Origin: Acrocarpospora corrugata
GTDB taxonomy: Bacteria > Actinomycetota > Actinomycetes > Streptosporangiales > Streptosporangiaceae
DNA length: 64,000 nt
Direction of reading: 5' to 3'
Assembly: GCF_009687845.1 (NCBI RefSeq)
Contig: NZ_BLAD01000052.1
Location: 64,792-128,791, forward strand
The translations under genes were made by a program, and so were the position numbers. The notes beneath the pieces are model-generated. The model was not told where the DNA came from. It saw nothing but the letters and a program-made list of their open reading frames with translations, and did no database searches. Shown piece by piece: positions 16,033-23,366 of this stretch; positions within the stretch are counted from its first letter, which is position 1, and the number at the start of each line of letters is the position of its first letter.

Positions 16033-16644
16033 TCACGGCGCGGGCAGGTGCAGCCCCGCGCCCGGCGCCGCGACCGCCCGCCCGGCCGTCGCCGTGGCCA
16101 GCCAGTCGGTGAAACCCGGCAGGCCGCTCTCGGCGACCGCGACCTCGAAAGCGACCTGGCCGCCGTAGGCGACGCCGCGCGGCGGATGTCCTGAGCCGCG
16201 CAGGTCGTTCTCCAGCCGCCCGGCGTGCGCGTGGTCGATGGTGACCGTGACCAGCCGGGCCGGCACCATCCGCACCGGGGACGCCCGGTCCAGGGTCTCC
16301 CCCACCGCCCCGCCGTACGCCCGGACCAGGCCGCCCGCGCCGAGCAGGACGCCGCCGAAGTAGCGGGTGACCACGGCCACCACGTCCGCGAACCCGCGCC
16401 GGGTCAGCACGTCCAGCATCGGCGTCCCCGCCGTCCCGCCGGGCTCGCCGTCGTCGTCGGCCCGCTGGGCCCGGGTGCCGATCACGTAGGCGGTGCAGTT
16501 GTGCGAGGCGTCCCGCCGCCGGCGCGCCGCGATGAACGCCCGCGCCTCCTCCTCCGACCCCGCCGGAGCCAGCGCGCACAGGAACCGCGACCGCCGCACC
16601 TCGGTCTCGTGCTCCACGACCTCGCTGATGGTGGTGTACGGCAT
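16033..16644 (-). CDS. YigZ/IMPACT family protein (UPF0029)
   Basis: A 203-residue cytoplasmic protein of the YigZ family, related to eukaryotic IMPACT. The UPF0029 domain fills residues 1-120: SRFLCALAPAGSEEEARAFI, then the hallmark DDGEPGGTAGTPMLDVL, and VVTRYFGGVLLGAGGLVRAY. A small DUF1949-like C-terminal domain follows. The function in bacteria is unsettled; RNA or ribosome-linked roles have been suggested. TACGCT ends six bases before ATG 16644, consistent with a leaderless mRNA. The stop is 6 bp from that of the convergent menF. Confidence 0.88.
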   Translation of the reverse strand: MPYTTISEVVEHETEVRRSRFLCALAPAGSEEEARAFIAARRRRDASHNCTAYVIGTRAQRADDDGEPGGTAGTPMLDVLTRRGFADVVAVVTRYFGGVLLGAGGLVRAYGGAVGETLDRASPVRMVPARLVTVTIDHAHAGRLENDLRGSGHPPRGVAYGGQVAFEVAVAESGLPGFTDWLATATAGRAVAAPGAGLHLPAP

Positions 16645-16741
16645 GAGCCCAGCGTAACCAGGCTGCCACCTTTACAAAGTATGTCCGATATTCGGCCGCC
16701 CGGTACACTGCAAGCACCCGCGTAGAGACGGAGGACGATCG

Positions 16742-17467
16742 ATGAACGAGACCCTGAACACCGTGGACGGCCGATCCGTGCTGCGGATGGAACGCCCGCT
16801 CGCGCACCCGCCAGGGAAGGTCTGGCACGCGATCACCGACCCCGGCGGCCTCAGCGCCTGGTACCCGTTCCCGGCCACCGAGCTCGACCCGCGCCCCGGC
16901 GGGACGATCGTCTTCGACGACGGCGCGGGCACCATGCTGAAGGCCACGATCACCGAGCTGGACCCGCCGCGCGTCTTCGCCTTCAGCGAGCACGCCCCCA
17001 CCTCGATGCCCAGGGAGAGCGAGGACCTGATCCGCTTCGAGCTCCGCCCCACCCCCGGCGGCTGCCAGCTGATCTTCACCCACACCTTCGACGACCGGTA
17101 CGCCGCCGCCAGCTACGCCTCCGGCTGGCAGACCTGCCTCGTCGCGCTGGAGTTCCTCCTCGACGGCCGCCCCTTCACCCCGCCCGAGGGCAACTTCCCG
17201 GAACTCCACGAGGAATACGTCACCCGCTTCCACCTGGACGAGGGCACCACGACGCCGGAAGGTGTGCGCTTCGAACGCCAGCTCACCAAGCCGATCCCCA
17301 CCGCGCTGGCGGCCCTGGAGGCGGCCGACTGGCCGTCCGCCGAATACCACCTGTCGGCCGGGACCGGGCATGGCGCCCGCCTGGTCGTCACCGCCGCCGA
17401 CGACCCCGGGACGGCGCTGCCGGAATGGCGCGAGCGGATCAACGAATTCGTCCGCCGCCTCGGCTGA
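16742..17467 (+). CDS. SRPBCC (START/AHSA1-like) protein
   Basis: A 241-residue protein with the Bet v1-like SRPBCC fold in its first 150 residues: MERPLAHPPGKVWHAITDPG, LSAWYPFPAT, GTIVFDD, TELDPPRVFAFSEH, and FTHTFDDRYAAASYASGWQTCL. This fold holds a hydrophobic cavity for lipids or aromatic ligands. The last 80 residues have low similarity to any motif I know (ALEAADWPSAEYHLSAGTG). ATG 16742 has GGAGG at 16731-16735. A TACACT at 16704-16709 may be its -10. It is upstream of a GntR gene in the same direction with a separate promoter between them. No defined substrate. Confidence 0.8.
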   Translation: MNETLNTVDGRSVLRMERPLAHPPGKVWHAITDPGGLSAWYPFPATELDPRPGGTIVFDDGAGTMLKATITELDPPRVFAFSEHAPTSMPRESEDLIRFELRPTPGGCQLIFTHTFDDRYAAASYASGWQTCLVALEFLLDGRPFTPPEGNFPELHEEYVTRFHLDEGTTTPEGVRFERQLTKPIPTALAALEAADWPSAEYHLSAGTGHGARLVVTAADDPGTALPEWRERINEFVRRLG

Positions 17468-17473
17468 CCGCAT

Positions 17474-17503
17474 TTGTCATGACATTCTGACCTCCGGTAA
17501 TCT
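17474..17503 (+). promoter_or_regulatory. GntR gene promoter with palindromic operator
   Basis: TTGTCA (17474-17479) and TAATCT (17498-17503) are 18 bp apart, and GTG 17510 starts six bases later. The perfect decamer TGTCATGACA (17475-17484) overlaps the -35, suiting autorepression by the GntR protein. Confidence 0.55.
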
Positions 17504-17509
17504 CGGAGA

Positions 17510-18253
17510 GTGACCTCGACGCGGTTGGAATTCGACCTGGACCGGTCGAGCCCGGTGCCCCTCTACTTCCAGGTGGCCGAGCAGATCTCGGAGGCGATCA
17601 GCTCAGGTGAGCTGACGCCGGGATCCCGGCTGGACAACGAGATCCTGCTGGCCGACCGGCTCGGCCTGTCCCGCCCGACCATCCGGCAGGCGATCCAGTA
17701 CCTGGTGGACAAGGGGCTGCTGGTCCGCAAGCGCGGCGTCGGCACCCAGGTCGTGCACGGCCAGGTCAAACGCTCGGTCGAGCTCACCAGCCTCTACGAC
17801 GACCTGCGCCGCGCGGGACAGGACCCCGCCACCCGGGTCCTGTCCTTCGGCACGGCGGCCGCGGACGAGAGCGTGGCCACCGTGCTCGCCGTCCCGGCCG
17901 GCACCGAGGTCCTGCACCTGGAACGGCTGCGCTCGGCCGCCGGGGAGCCGCTGGCGCTGCTGCGCAACTGGCTGCCGCTCGGCCTGGCCCCGCTGACCGC
18001 CGGCGCGCTGGCCGAACGCGGCCTCTACGAGCTGCTGCGCACCGCCGGCGTCCGGATGCGGGTGGCCAACCAGCGCATCGGCGCGCGCGCCGCCTCCCCC
18101 GCCGAGGCCCGCCTGCTCGGCGAACGCCGCGGCGCGCCGCTGCTCACCATGGTCAGGACCACCTACGACGACCAGGGCCGCGCGGTCGAGCACGGCTCGC
18201 ACGCCTACCGGGCCTCGCACTACTCCCTGGAGGTCACGCTGATCGAGCGCTGA
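17510..18253 (+). CDS. GntR/HutC-family regulator
   Basis: A 247-residue regulator. Residues 15-80 form the GntR winged helix (PLYFQVAEQISEAISSGELTPG, then LGLSRPTIRQAIQYLVDKGLL and RGVGTQVV). Residues 95-245 form the UTRA ligand domain (TAAADESVATVLAVPAG, LHLERLRSAAGEPLALLRNW, and the terminal SHAYRASHYSLEVTL). UTRA proteins commonly sense sugars, amino acids or related metabolites. GTG 17510 follows a good promoter with almost no leader. The 3' end overlaps the DedA gene on the other strand by 20 bp. It sits between men genes, but nothing shows that it controls them. Confidence 0.9.
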   Translation: MTSTRLEFDLDRSSPVPLYFQVAEQISEAISSGELTPGSRLDNEILLADRLGLSRPTIRQAIQYLVDKGLLVRKRGVGTQVVHGQVKRSVELTSLYDDLRRAGQDPATRVLSFGTAAADESVATVLAVPAGTEVLHLERLRSAAGEPLALLRNWLPLGLAPLTAGALAERGLYELLRTAGVRMRVANQRIGARAASPAEARLLGERRGAPLLTMVRTTYDDQGRAVEHGSHAYRASHYSLEVTLIER

Positions 18254-18866
18254 CCTCCTCCGCGACGGCGCGCGCGGCGACCCGCTTCTTCAGCCACAGC
18301 GTGGTGCCGATCCCGAACAGGACGGCCACCACCAGCCCCACCCAGGAGAAGCCCTTCAGCCACTGCTCGGCGACCACGCCCAGGTGGTACACGACCGCCG
18401 TGGTGCCGCCCGCCCAGGCGATCCCGCCCAGCACGTTCGCCACCAGGAACTGCCAGTACGGCATCCGCAGCGCCCCCGCCAGCGGCCCCGCCAGGATCCG
18501 CAGCAACGCCACGAACCGCCCGAAGAACACCGCCCACATCCCGTACCGCTGAAACATCGTCTCCGCTCTGGCGATGTGCGCGGGCCCGAAGTGTTTGGGG
18601 AACCGCCGCCCCAGCCGGTCGAACAGCGGTTTCCCGCCCTTCTTCCCGATCAGGTAGCCGATCGAGTCGCCGACGATGGCCCCCACGCTCGCGCAGACCC
18701 CCACCATGACCGGGCTCACCACGCCCTTGGCCGCCAGCAGCGCCGAGCTGACCAGCACGATCTCGCCGGGCAGGGGGATTCCGAGGCTCTCCAGGCCGAT
18801 GACCACGCCGACCAGCGCGTACACCCAGATGGCCGGAATCGACTGCAACCACTCATCGACGTGCAT
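18234..18866 (-). CDS. DedA-family membrane protein
   Basis: Integral membrane protein of about 210 residues in the DedA/SNARE-associated family, which in bacteria supports membrane homeostasis and undecaprenyl-phosphate or phospholipid translocation. The conserved amphipathic segments are present: GLESLGIPLPGEIVLVSSALLAA near the N-terminus, GDSIGYLIGKKGG, and the re-entrant motif FFGRFVALLRILAGPLAG. Helices end around WVGLVVAVLFGIGTTLWL. I prefer ATG 18866 with AGGGG five bases upstream over GTG 18872. Encoded just downstream of menD on the same strand would be this gene, but about 100 bp and a likely promoter separate them. Confidence 0.88.
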   Translation of the reverse strand: MHVDEWLQSIPAIWVYALVGVVIGLESLGIPLPGEIVLVSSALLAAKGVVSPVMVGVCASVGAIVGDSIGYLIGKKGGKPLFDRLGRRFPKHFGPAHIARAETMFQRYGMWAVFFGRFVALLRILAGPLAGALRMPYWQFLVANVLGGIAWAGGTTAVVYHLGVVAEQWLKGFSWVGLVVAVLFGIGTTLWLKKRVAARAVAEEVSARSA

Positions 18867-18967
18867 GCTCACCCCTGTCGGTCGAGACAGCTATTCTCCC
18901 TCGACCGGGAGGCTGCTCCGAACGGGAGCCTGGCAGGCCCGGCTTGCGATCGGCCTGCAGGCCACCG

Positions 18968-20626
18968 TCAGTAGCCGAGGGACACCAGCCCGGCGTGCGC
19001 CGCCTCCCGCATCCCGCCCCGCACCGCCACCGAGGCGGCCCGGTCGGTCCGCACCTCCACGATCCGCAGGCCGTCGCCCTTGATCGCCCTGGACAGCTCG
19101 TCCGGCTCCTCCACCCGGGTGTAAGGCGTGCCGGTGGCCGCCGCCAGATACCCCAGGTCGACGCCGTGCGGCGTGCCGAAGACCCGCTCGAAGGGCGCGC
19201 CCAGGGACGCCTGCGGCAGCATCGAGAAGATCCCGCCGCCGTCGTTGTTGGCGACCACCAGGCAGAGGTCGGGCCGGGGCTCCCTGGGCCCGAGGATCAG
19301 CCCGTTCTGGTCGTGCAGGAAGGTCAGGTCGCCGATCAGCGCGTAGGAGGGGCCGTTGTGGGCGAGGGCGGCCCCGATCGCCGCCGACACCACCCCGTCG
19401 ATGCCCGACGCGCCGCGGCAGGCCAGCAGCCGCAGCCCGCGCCGGGGCCGCATCGCCCAGTCCAGGTCCCGGATCGGCAGCGAGGAGCCGCAGAACAGCT
19501 GGGCGCCGTTGGGCAGCAGCGCGCCCAGGTCGCGGGCCGTCCTTGGCTCGCTCGTCCCCGAGGAGTCCAGCACCTCGTCCAGGGCCTCGCGGGTGGTGAG
19601 GTCGGCGTGCCGCCAGGAGTTGAGCCACTCGTCGTCGCCGGCCGTGACCGGGATCTCCACCGCCTGCGCGACCTGGGTCGCCGACCGGGTCGGGTCCGGC
19701 CACCTGGTCAGGTCCTGGGCGACCACGATGTGCTCCTGGGCGCGCTTCAGCCAGGACAGCAGCGGCCGGGACAGGCCGGGGCGGCCCAGCGTGACCACCA
19801 CCTCGGGCACGTGCGCCTCGGCGAAGGCCGGGTTGGCGAGCAGGAAGTGGTAGGTGGACATGGCGTGGTCGCCGTACCGGCCGTTGCCGCTGGGCTCGGA
19901 CAGGACCGGCCAGCCGGCCATGCCGGCCGCCGCCACGTAGCGGCGGACGTTGATGGCGCCGTCGCCGACCACCAGCACACCGCGGCGGGTCGGCGAGATG
20001 TGCAGCGCCGCCGACGGCGGCGCGACCCTGGACCTGATCCACGGGCCGTTGACGTCGCCCTCCAGGGACTCACACCAGGTGGAGTCGCCGTCGGGGATCA
20101 GCGGCTCGCGGAAGGCCACGTTGAGGTGGACCGGGCCCGGGTCCATCGGGCCGGCCGCGCGCTGGTGGGCCCGGCAGGCCAGCGACCGCCAGTAGGCGAC
20201 CTGGCCGGGCCGATCCTCCGGCACGCCCACCTCGGCGAACCAGCGGACCGCCGAACCGAACAGCTTCACCTGGTCGATGGTCTGATTTGCGCCGGTGCCG
20301 CGCAGCTCGGGCGGCCGGTCGGCGGTGAGCACCAGCAGCGGCACGCCGGACTCGTGGGCCTCGATCACGGCCGGGAAGAAGTTGGCGGCCGCGGTGCCGG
20401 AGGTGCAGATCAGCACGACCGGCTTCTCGGCCCGCTTGGCCAGGCCGAGCGCCAGGAAGGCGGCGGAGCGTTCGTCGATCCGCACGTGCAGGCGCAGCCG
20501 GGACTCGGCGTGCGCGGCCAGGGCCAGCGGAGCGGAGCGGGAGCCGGGGGCGAGCACGACCTCGGTGAGCCCGCAGCGGACCAGCTCGTCGATGAGCACC
20601 CCCGCCAGCGCGGTGGCCGGATTCAC
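18968..20626 (-). CDS. menD: SEPHCHC synthase (MenD)
   Basis: Thiamine-diphosphate enzyme that joins 2-oxoglutarate and isochorismate in menaquinone synthesis. At 552 residues it has the normal three-domain ThDP layout: N-terminal PYR domain (LVRCGLTEVVLAPGSRSAPLALA, ICTSGTAAANFFPAVIEA, TADRPPELRGTGANQTIDQ), central TH3 domain, and C-terminal PP domain with ALIGDLTFLHDQNGL and NNDGGGIFSMLPQ, both characteristic of MenD. GTG 20626 has a GGGGG ribosome site. It starts 19 bp after the menC stop, so menC and menD form one operon read leftward. MenF is expressed from the opposite strand 4 kb away. Confidence 0.93.
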   Translation of the reverse strand: MNPATALAGVLIDELVRCGLTEVVLAPGSRSAPLALAAHAESRLRLHVRIDERSAAFLALGLAKRAEKPVVLICTSGTAAANFFPAVIEAHESGVPLLVLTADRPPELRGTGANQTIDQVKLFGSAVRWFAEVGVPEDRPGQVAYWRSLACRAHQRAAGPMDPGPVHLNVAFREPLIPDGDSTWCESLEGDVNGPWIRSRVAPPSAALHISPTRRGVLVVGDGAINVRRYVAAAGMAGWPVLSEPSGNGRYGDHAMSTYHFLLANPAFAEAHVPEVVVTLGRPGLSRPLLSWLKRAQEHIVVAQDLTRWPDPTRSATQVAQAVEIPVTAGDDEWLNSWRHADLTTREALDEVLDSSGTSEPRTARDLGALLPNGAQLFCGSSLPIRDLDWAMRPRRGLRLLACRGASGIDGVVSAAIGAALAHNGPSYALIGDLTFLHDQNGLILGPREPRPDLCLVVANNDGGGIFSMLPQASLGAPFERVFGTPHGVDLGYLAAATGTPYTRVEEPDELSRAIKGDGLRIVEVRTDRAASVAVRGGMREAAHAGLVSLGY

Positions 20627-20645
20627 GACAGACCCCCGGGCCGGT

Positions 20646-21578
20646 TCAGCGCGCGAGCCATGCGGCCGCCTCCTCCATCCGTCGAACCCACTCCGGCGAC
20701 TCGATCTCGACGCGCGCCAGCGCGGCCTCGTCCACCTCCGGGCGCCGTACGGCGATCTCCCCGGCCACCGGGGTGAGTGAGTCCACCACAACGTCCCCGG
20801 TCAGGAGGGACATGGTCCCGAGGCCGCAAGCGTACGGCAATTCGGGCAATGCGGCGGCCAGGGCGAGCCCGGCGGCGAGTCCCACCGAGGTCTCCACCGC
20901 GCTGGACACCACGGCGGGCAGTCCGCACGCCTCCACCACGCGCAGCGCGTTCCGTACCCCGCCCAGCGGCTGGACCTTGACCACGGCGATGTCGGCGGCC
21001 TCGGCGGCGCGCACCCGGAGCGGGTCCTCGGCCCGGCGGATCGACTCGTCGGCCGCGATCGGGACGCTCACCCGGCGGCGGACGCGGGCGAGTTCGTCCA
21101 GGGTGGCGCAGGGCTGCTCGGCGTACTCCAGGGTGAAACGGTCGAGCTCCTTGAGCCGCCGGACCGCCTCGTCCACCGCCCAGGCGCCGTTGGCGTCCAC
21201 CCGGATCCGCCCGGCGGGGCCGAGCGCGTCCCTGACGGCCTCCACCCGGGCCAGGTCCTCGGCGAAGCTCTGCCCGCGCTCGGCGACCTTGATCTTCGCG
21301 GTCGCGCAGCCGGACGCCCTGGCCAGCTCGAACGCCTGGGCCGCGGGGACGGCGGGGATGGTGGCGTTCACCGGGATCGCCGCGCGGACCGGCTCCGGCC
21401 AGCCTTCGAACGCGGCCTCGCGGGCGCAGGCGAGCCAGCGGGCGCACTCGGCGGGGCCGTACTCGGGGAACGGCGAGAACTCGCCCCACCCGGCCGGGCC
21501 GCGCAGCAGCACCCCCTCCCGGAGCGTCTGGCCGCGGAACCGCAGGCTCATGGGAATGCCGAAGACCCGCGTCGTCAT
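20646..21578 (-). CDS. menC: o-Succinylbenzoate synthase (MenC)
   Basis: Enolase-superfamily dehydratase that converts SHCHC to o-succinylbenzoate. The barrel motifs are intact: TAKIKVAE (KxK acid/base lysine), IRVDANGAWAVDEA (metal Asp), LEYAEQPC (metal Glu), IAADESIR (metal Asp), and VVKVQPLGG (second Lys). The capping domain at the N-terminus is FSPFPEYGP. ATG 21578 gives 310 residues, close to other short actinobacterial MenC proteins; GGAGG is 12 bases upstream. It leads the menC-menD operon and is divergent from menE, with about 125 bp between the two start codons. Confidence 0.9.
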   Translation of the reverse strand: MTTRVFGIPMSLRFRGQTLREGVLLRGPAGWGEFSPFPEYGPAECARWLACAREAAFEGWPEPVRAAIPVNATIPAVPAAQAFELARASGCATAKIKVAERGQSFAEDLARVEAVRDALGPAGRIRVDANGAWAVDEAVRRLKELDRFTLEYAEQPCATLDELARVRRRVSVPIAADESIRRAEDPLRVRAAEAADIAVVKVQPLGGVRNALRVVEACGLPAVVSSAVETSVGLAAGLALAAALPELPYACGLGTMSLLTGDVVVDSLTPVAGEIAVRRPEVDEAALARVEIESPEWVRRMEEAAAWLAR

Positions 21579-21703
21579 CGTCGCGCTCGCCTCCACAGGG
21601 CTGGTGCCGGTAAGGGAGACAAGCCTCGCATCACCCTTCAACCGCCTCCCAGCCGCCGCGCCGTAACCGCACGTCCCGGGGACGCGGGGCTAATCTGGCG
21701 GGT

Positions 21704-22822
21704 GTGCCAGAACGCGCGCTCCATGCCCTGCTGCTCCCGCCCGGCCCCGAACTCCTGGATTCGGTGCGGAACGCCGTTTTCGGCGAGGGGCCGGCGATCC
21801 TGCCCCTCTCCCCCGGCCTGCCCGCGGCGGCGCTGAAGGCGGCTCTGGACGCGCTGCGCCCGACCCATGTGGTCACCCCGGACGGCGTCGAACGGGTCGC
21901 GGGGGGCGCGCCCGCCCGGGACGAGGTCGCCGTGATCATCGCGACGTCGGGCTCCACCGGGGATCCCAAGGGTGTCGAGCTGGCCGCGTCCGCGCTGGTC
22001 GCGTCCGCGGCGGCGTCGCTGGAGCGGATCGGCGCGGCCGGTGGTGAGCGGTGGCTGTGCTGCCTGCCGACCTCGCACATCTCCGGCCTTCAGGTAATGG
22101 TCAGGGCGATGCTGAGCGAGACCGCGCCAATCGTGCACGAGCGGTTCTCGGCCGCCGCGGTGACCGAGTCGGGAGCCGCGCACGTGTCACTGGTGCCGAC
22201 CCAGCTGCGGCGGCTCCTCGATTCGGGCGCCGACCTGTCCGGGTTCCGGACGATCCTGCTGGGCGGGGCGGCGGCTCCCCCTGACCTGCTGGCCGCCCAT
22301 CCGGGGATCGTCACGACGTACGGGATGAGCGAGACCAGCGGCGGCTGCGTGTACGACGGCAGGCCCCTTGACAATGTAGATCTCGAAATCGACGCGGACG
22401 GGCGGATCCTGATCGGCGGTCCCGTGCTGTTCGCCGGCTACCGGTTCGGGGAGCCGTTCGGCGGCGGGCGGTTCCGCACCTCCGACCTCGGGGTCTGGGC
22501 GGGCGACCGGCTGACCGTGCTCGGCCGGGCCGACGACGTGATCAACACCGGAGGCCAGAAGGTGGTCGCCGGGGCGGTCGCCGCCGTGCTCGCCGAACAT
22601 CCGGGCGTGGACGAGGTGGCCGTGCTCGGCCGCCCCGACCCCGAGTGGGGTGAGATCGTGGTGGCGGTCGTCGCGGGGCCCGCCGGGCTGGAGGAACTGC
22701 GCGCCTTCGCCAAGGAGCGCCTGCCCGGATACGCCGCGCCACGTGCGGTCATGCGCGTTCGTTCGCTCCCGCTGCTGGCCAACGGCAAACCGGATATGGT
22801 CCTCTTGCGGAACCAAATGTGA
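21704..22822 (+). CDS. menE: o-Succinylbenzoate-CoA ligase (MenE)
   Basis: Adenylate-forming ligase that activates o-succinylbenzoate with ATP and CoA. The P-loop-like motif A3 is IIATSGSTGDPKGVEL (near residue 83). Others are TYGMSETSGGCVY (A5), FRTSDLGVW (A7), GRADDVINTGGQKV (A8 hinge), and the C-terminal LPLLANGKPD with the catalytic Lys. At 372 residues it is shorter than typical 450-500 residue MenE proteins; the N-terminal part is reduced, as in many actinobacterial MenE. TAATCT ends seven bases before GTG 21704, consistent with a leaderless mRNA. It is divergent from menC. Confidence 0.9.
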   Translation: MPERALHALLLPPGPELLDSVRNAVFGEGPAILPLSPGLPAAALKAALDALRPTHVVTPDGVERVAGGAPARDEVAVIIATSGSTGDPKGVELAASALVASAAASLERIGAAGGERWLCCLPTSHISGLQVMVRAMLSETAPIVHERFSAAAVTESGAAHVSLVPTQLRRLLDSGADLSGFRTILLGGAAAPPDLLAAHPGIVTTYGMSETSGGCVYDGRPLDNVDLEIDADGRILIGGPVLFAGYRFGEPFGGGRFRTSDLGVWAGDRLTVLGRADDVINTGGQKVVAGAVAAVLAEHPGVDEVAVLGRPDPEWGEIVVAVVAGPAGLEELRAFAKERLPGYAAPRAVMRVRSLPLLANGKPDMVLLRNQM

Positions 22823-22871
22823 CCTGCGCTCGTCATAGCTTGCGTAAGGCGACCACCAGGAGGACGTGCCC

Positions 22872-23180
22872 ATGCTGTTCCCGACCCCCAGGATGCTGAT
22901 CTCCGCTGGAGTCGTCGGCGTGATCCTCGTGGGCGGCGTGGCCGTGGCGCACACCGCTTCGGCCGGACGGCTGAAGCAGCCGCTCCAGCTCAAGGAGGTC
23001 ACGATCGCGACCCCCGAGCAGGAGCCCGGCGCGGAGCCGGAGCCCAATCCTGAGAACGTGGTCTCGAACCCGCTGTCGGTCGATCCTCAGCAAGTCACCG
23101 AATACTGGACCAGGGAACGGCTGGAAGGCGCGCAGCCGATGCCGATTCCGGAAGTGTCCATCAGTATCAAGCCCAACTGA
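22872..23180 (+). CDS. Small membrane-anchored or secreted protein, unknown
   Basis: A 102-residue protein with an N-terminal hydrophobic helix (MLISAGVVGVILVGGVAVAHTASA) that serves as signal peptide or anchor. The rest is Pro/Glu-rich (EQEPGAEPEPNPENVV) and ends with a short motif PEVSISIKPN. ATG 22872 has AGGAGG eight bases upstream; the in-frame GTG 22866 is too close to that site. It follows menE by 50 bp and may be cotranscribed. I do not recognise the family and see no enzymatic motif. Confidence 0.7.
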   Translation: MLFPTPRMLISAGVVGVILVGGVAVAHTASAGRLKQPLQLKEVTIATPEQEPGAEPEPNPENVVSNPLSVDPQQVTEYWTRERLEGAQPMPIPEVSISIKPN

Positions 23181-23223
23181 TTCAACCCCCCGGGCGGGCC
23201 CAACCACCGCCCCGGCAGTCTGG

Positions 23224-23256
23224 TGTTCCTGGGAACAAATCACGCCTTAAGGCGTT
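23224..23256 (+). promoter_or_regulatory. SigR/SigH-type promoter and palindromes before the sigma gene
   Basis: GGAACA (23232-23237) and GTT (23254-23256) are separated by 16 bp, matching the thiol-stress ECF promoter consensus of Streptomyces SigR and mycobacterial SigH. The -35 is half of the palindrome TGTTCC-tg-GGAACA (23224-23237). The spacer and -10 hold the perfect 14-mer ACGCCTTAAGGCGT (23242-23255). In S. coelicolor the principal sigma gene hrdB has a SigR-dependent promoter, which supports the idea. Confidence 0.5.
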
Positions 23257-23366
23257 ATTGCTACTGGCACGCCGGAGCGACGAGCCACCGCCGCCGACTC
23301 CCTGATCGAGCCGGAACGACCCATCCAGAACCACTTTATGCATGAAGTCAAGGAGGAGGTGTCCTC

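Noticed and set aside
18944-20776. Open frame of 610 codons on the plus strand
   Set aside because: Antisense to menD, which has complete ThDP-enzyme motifs.
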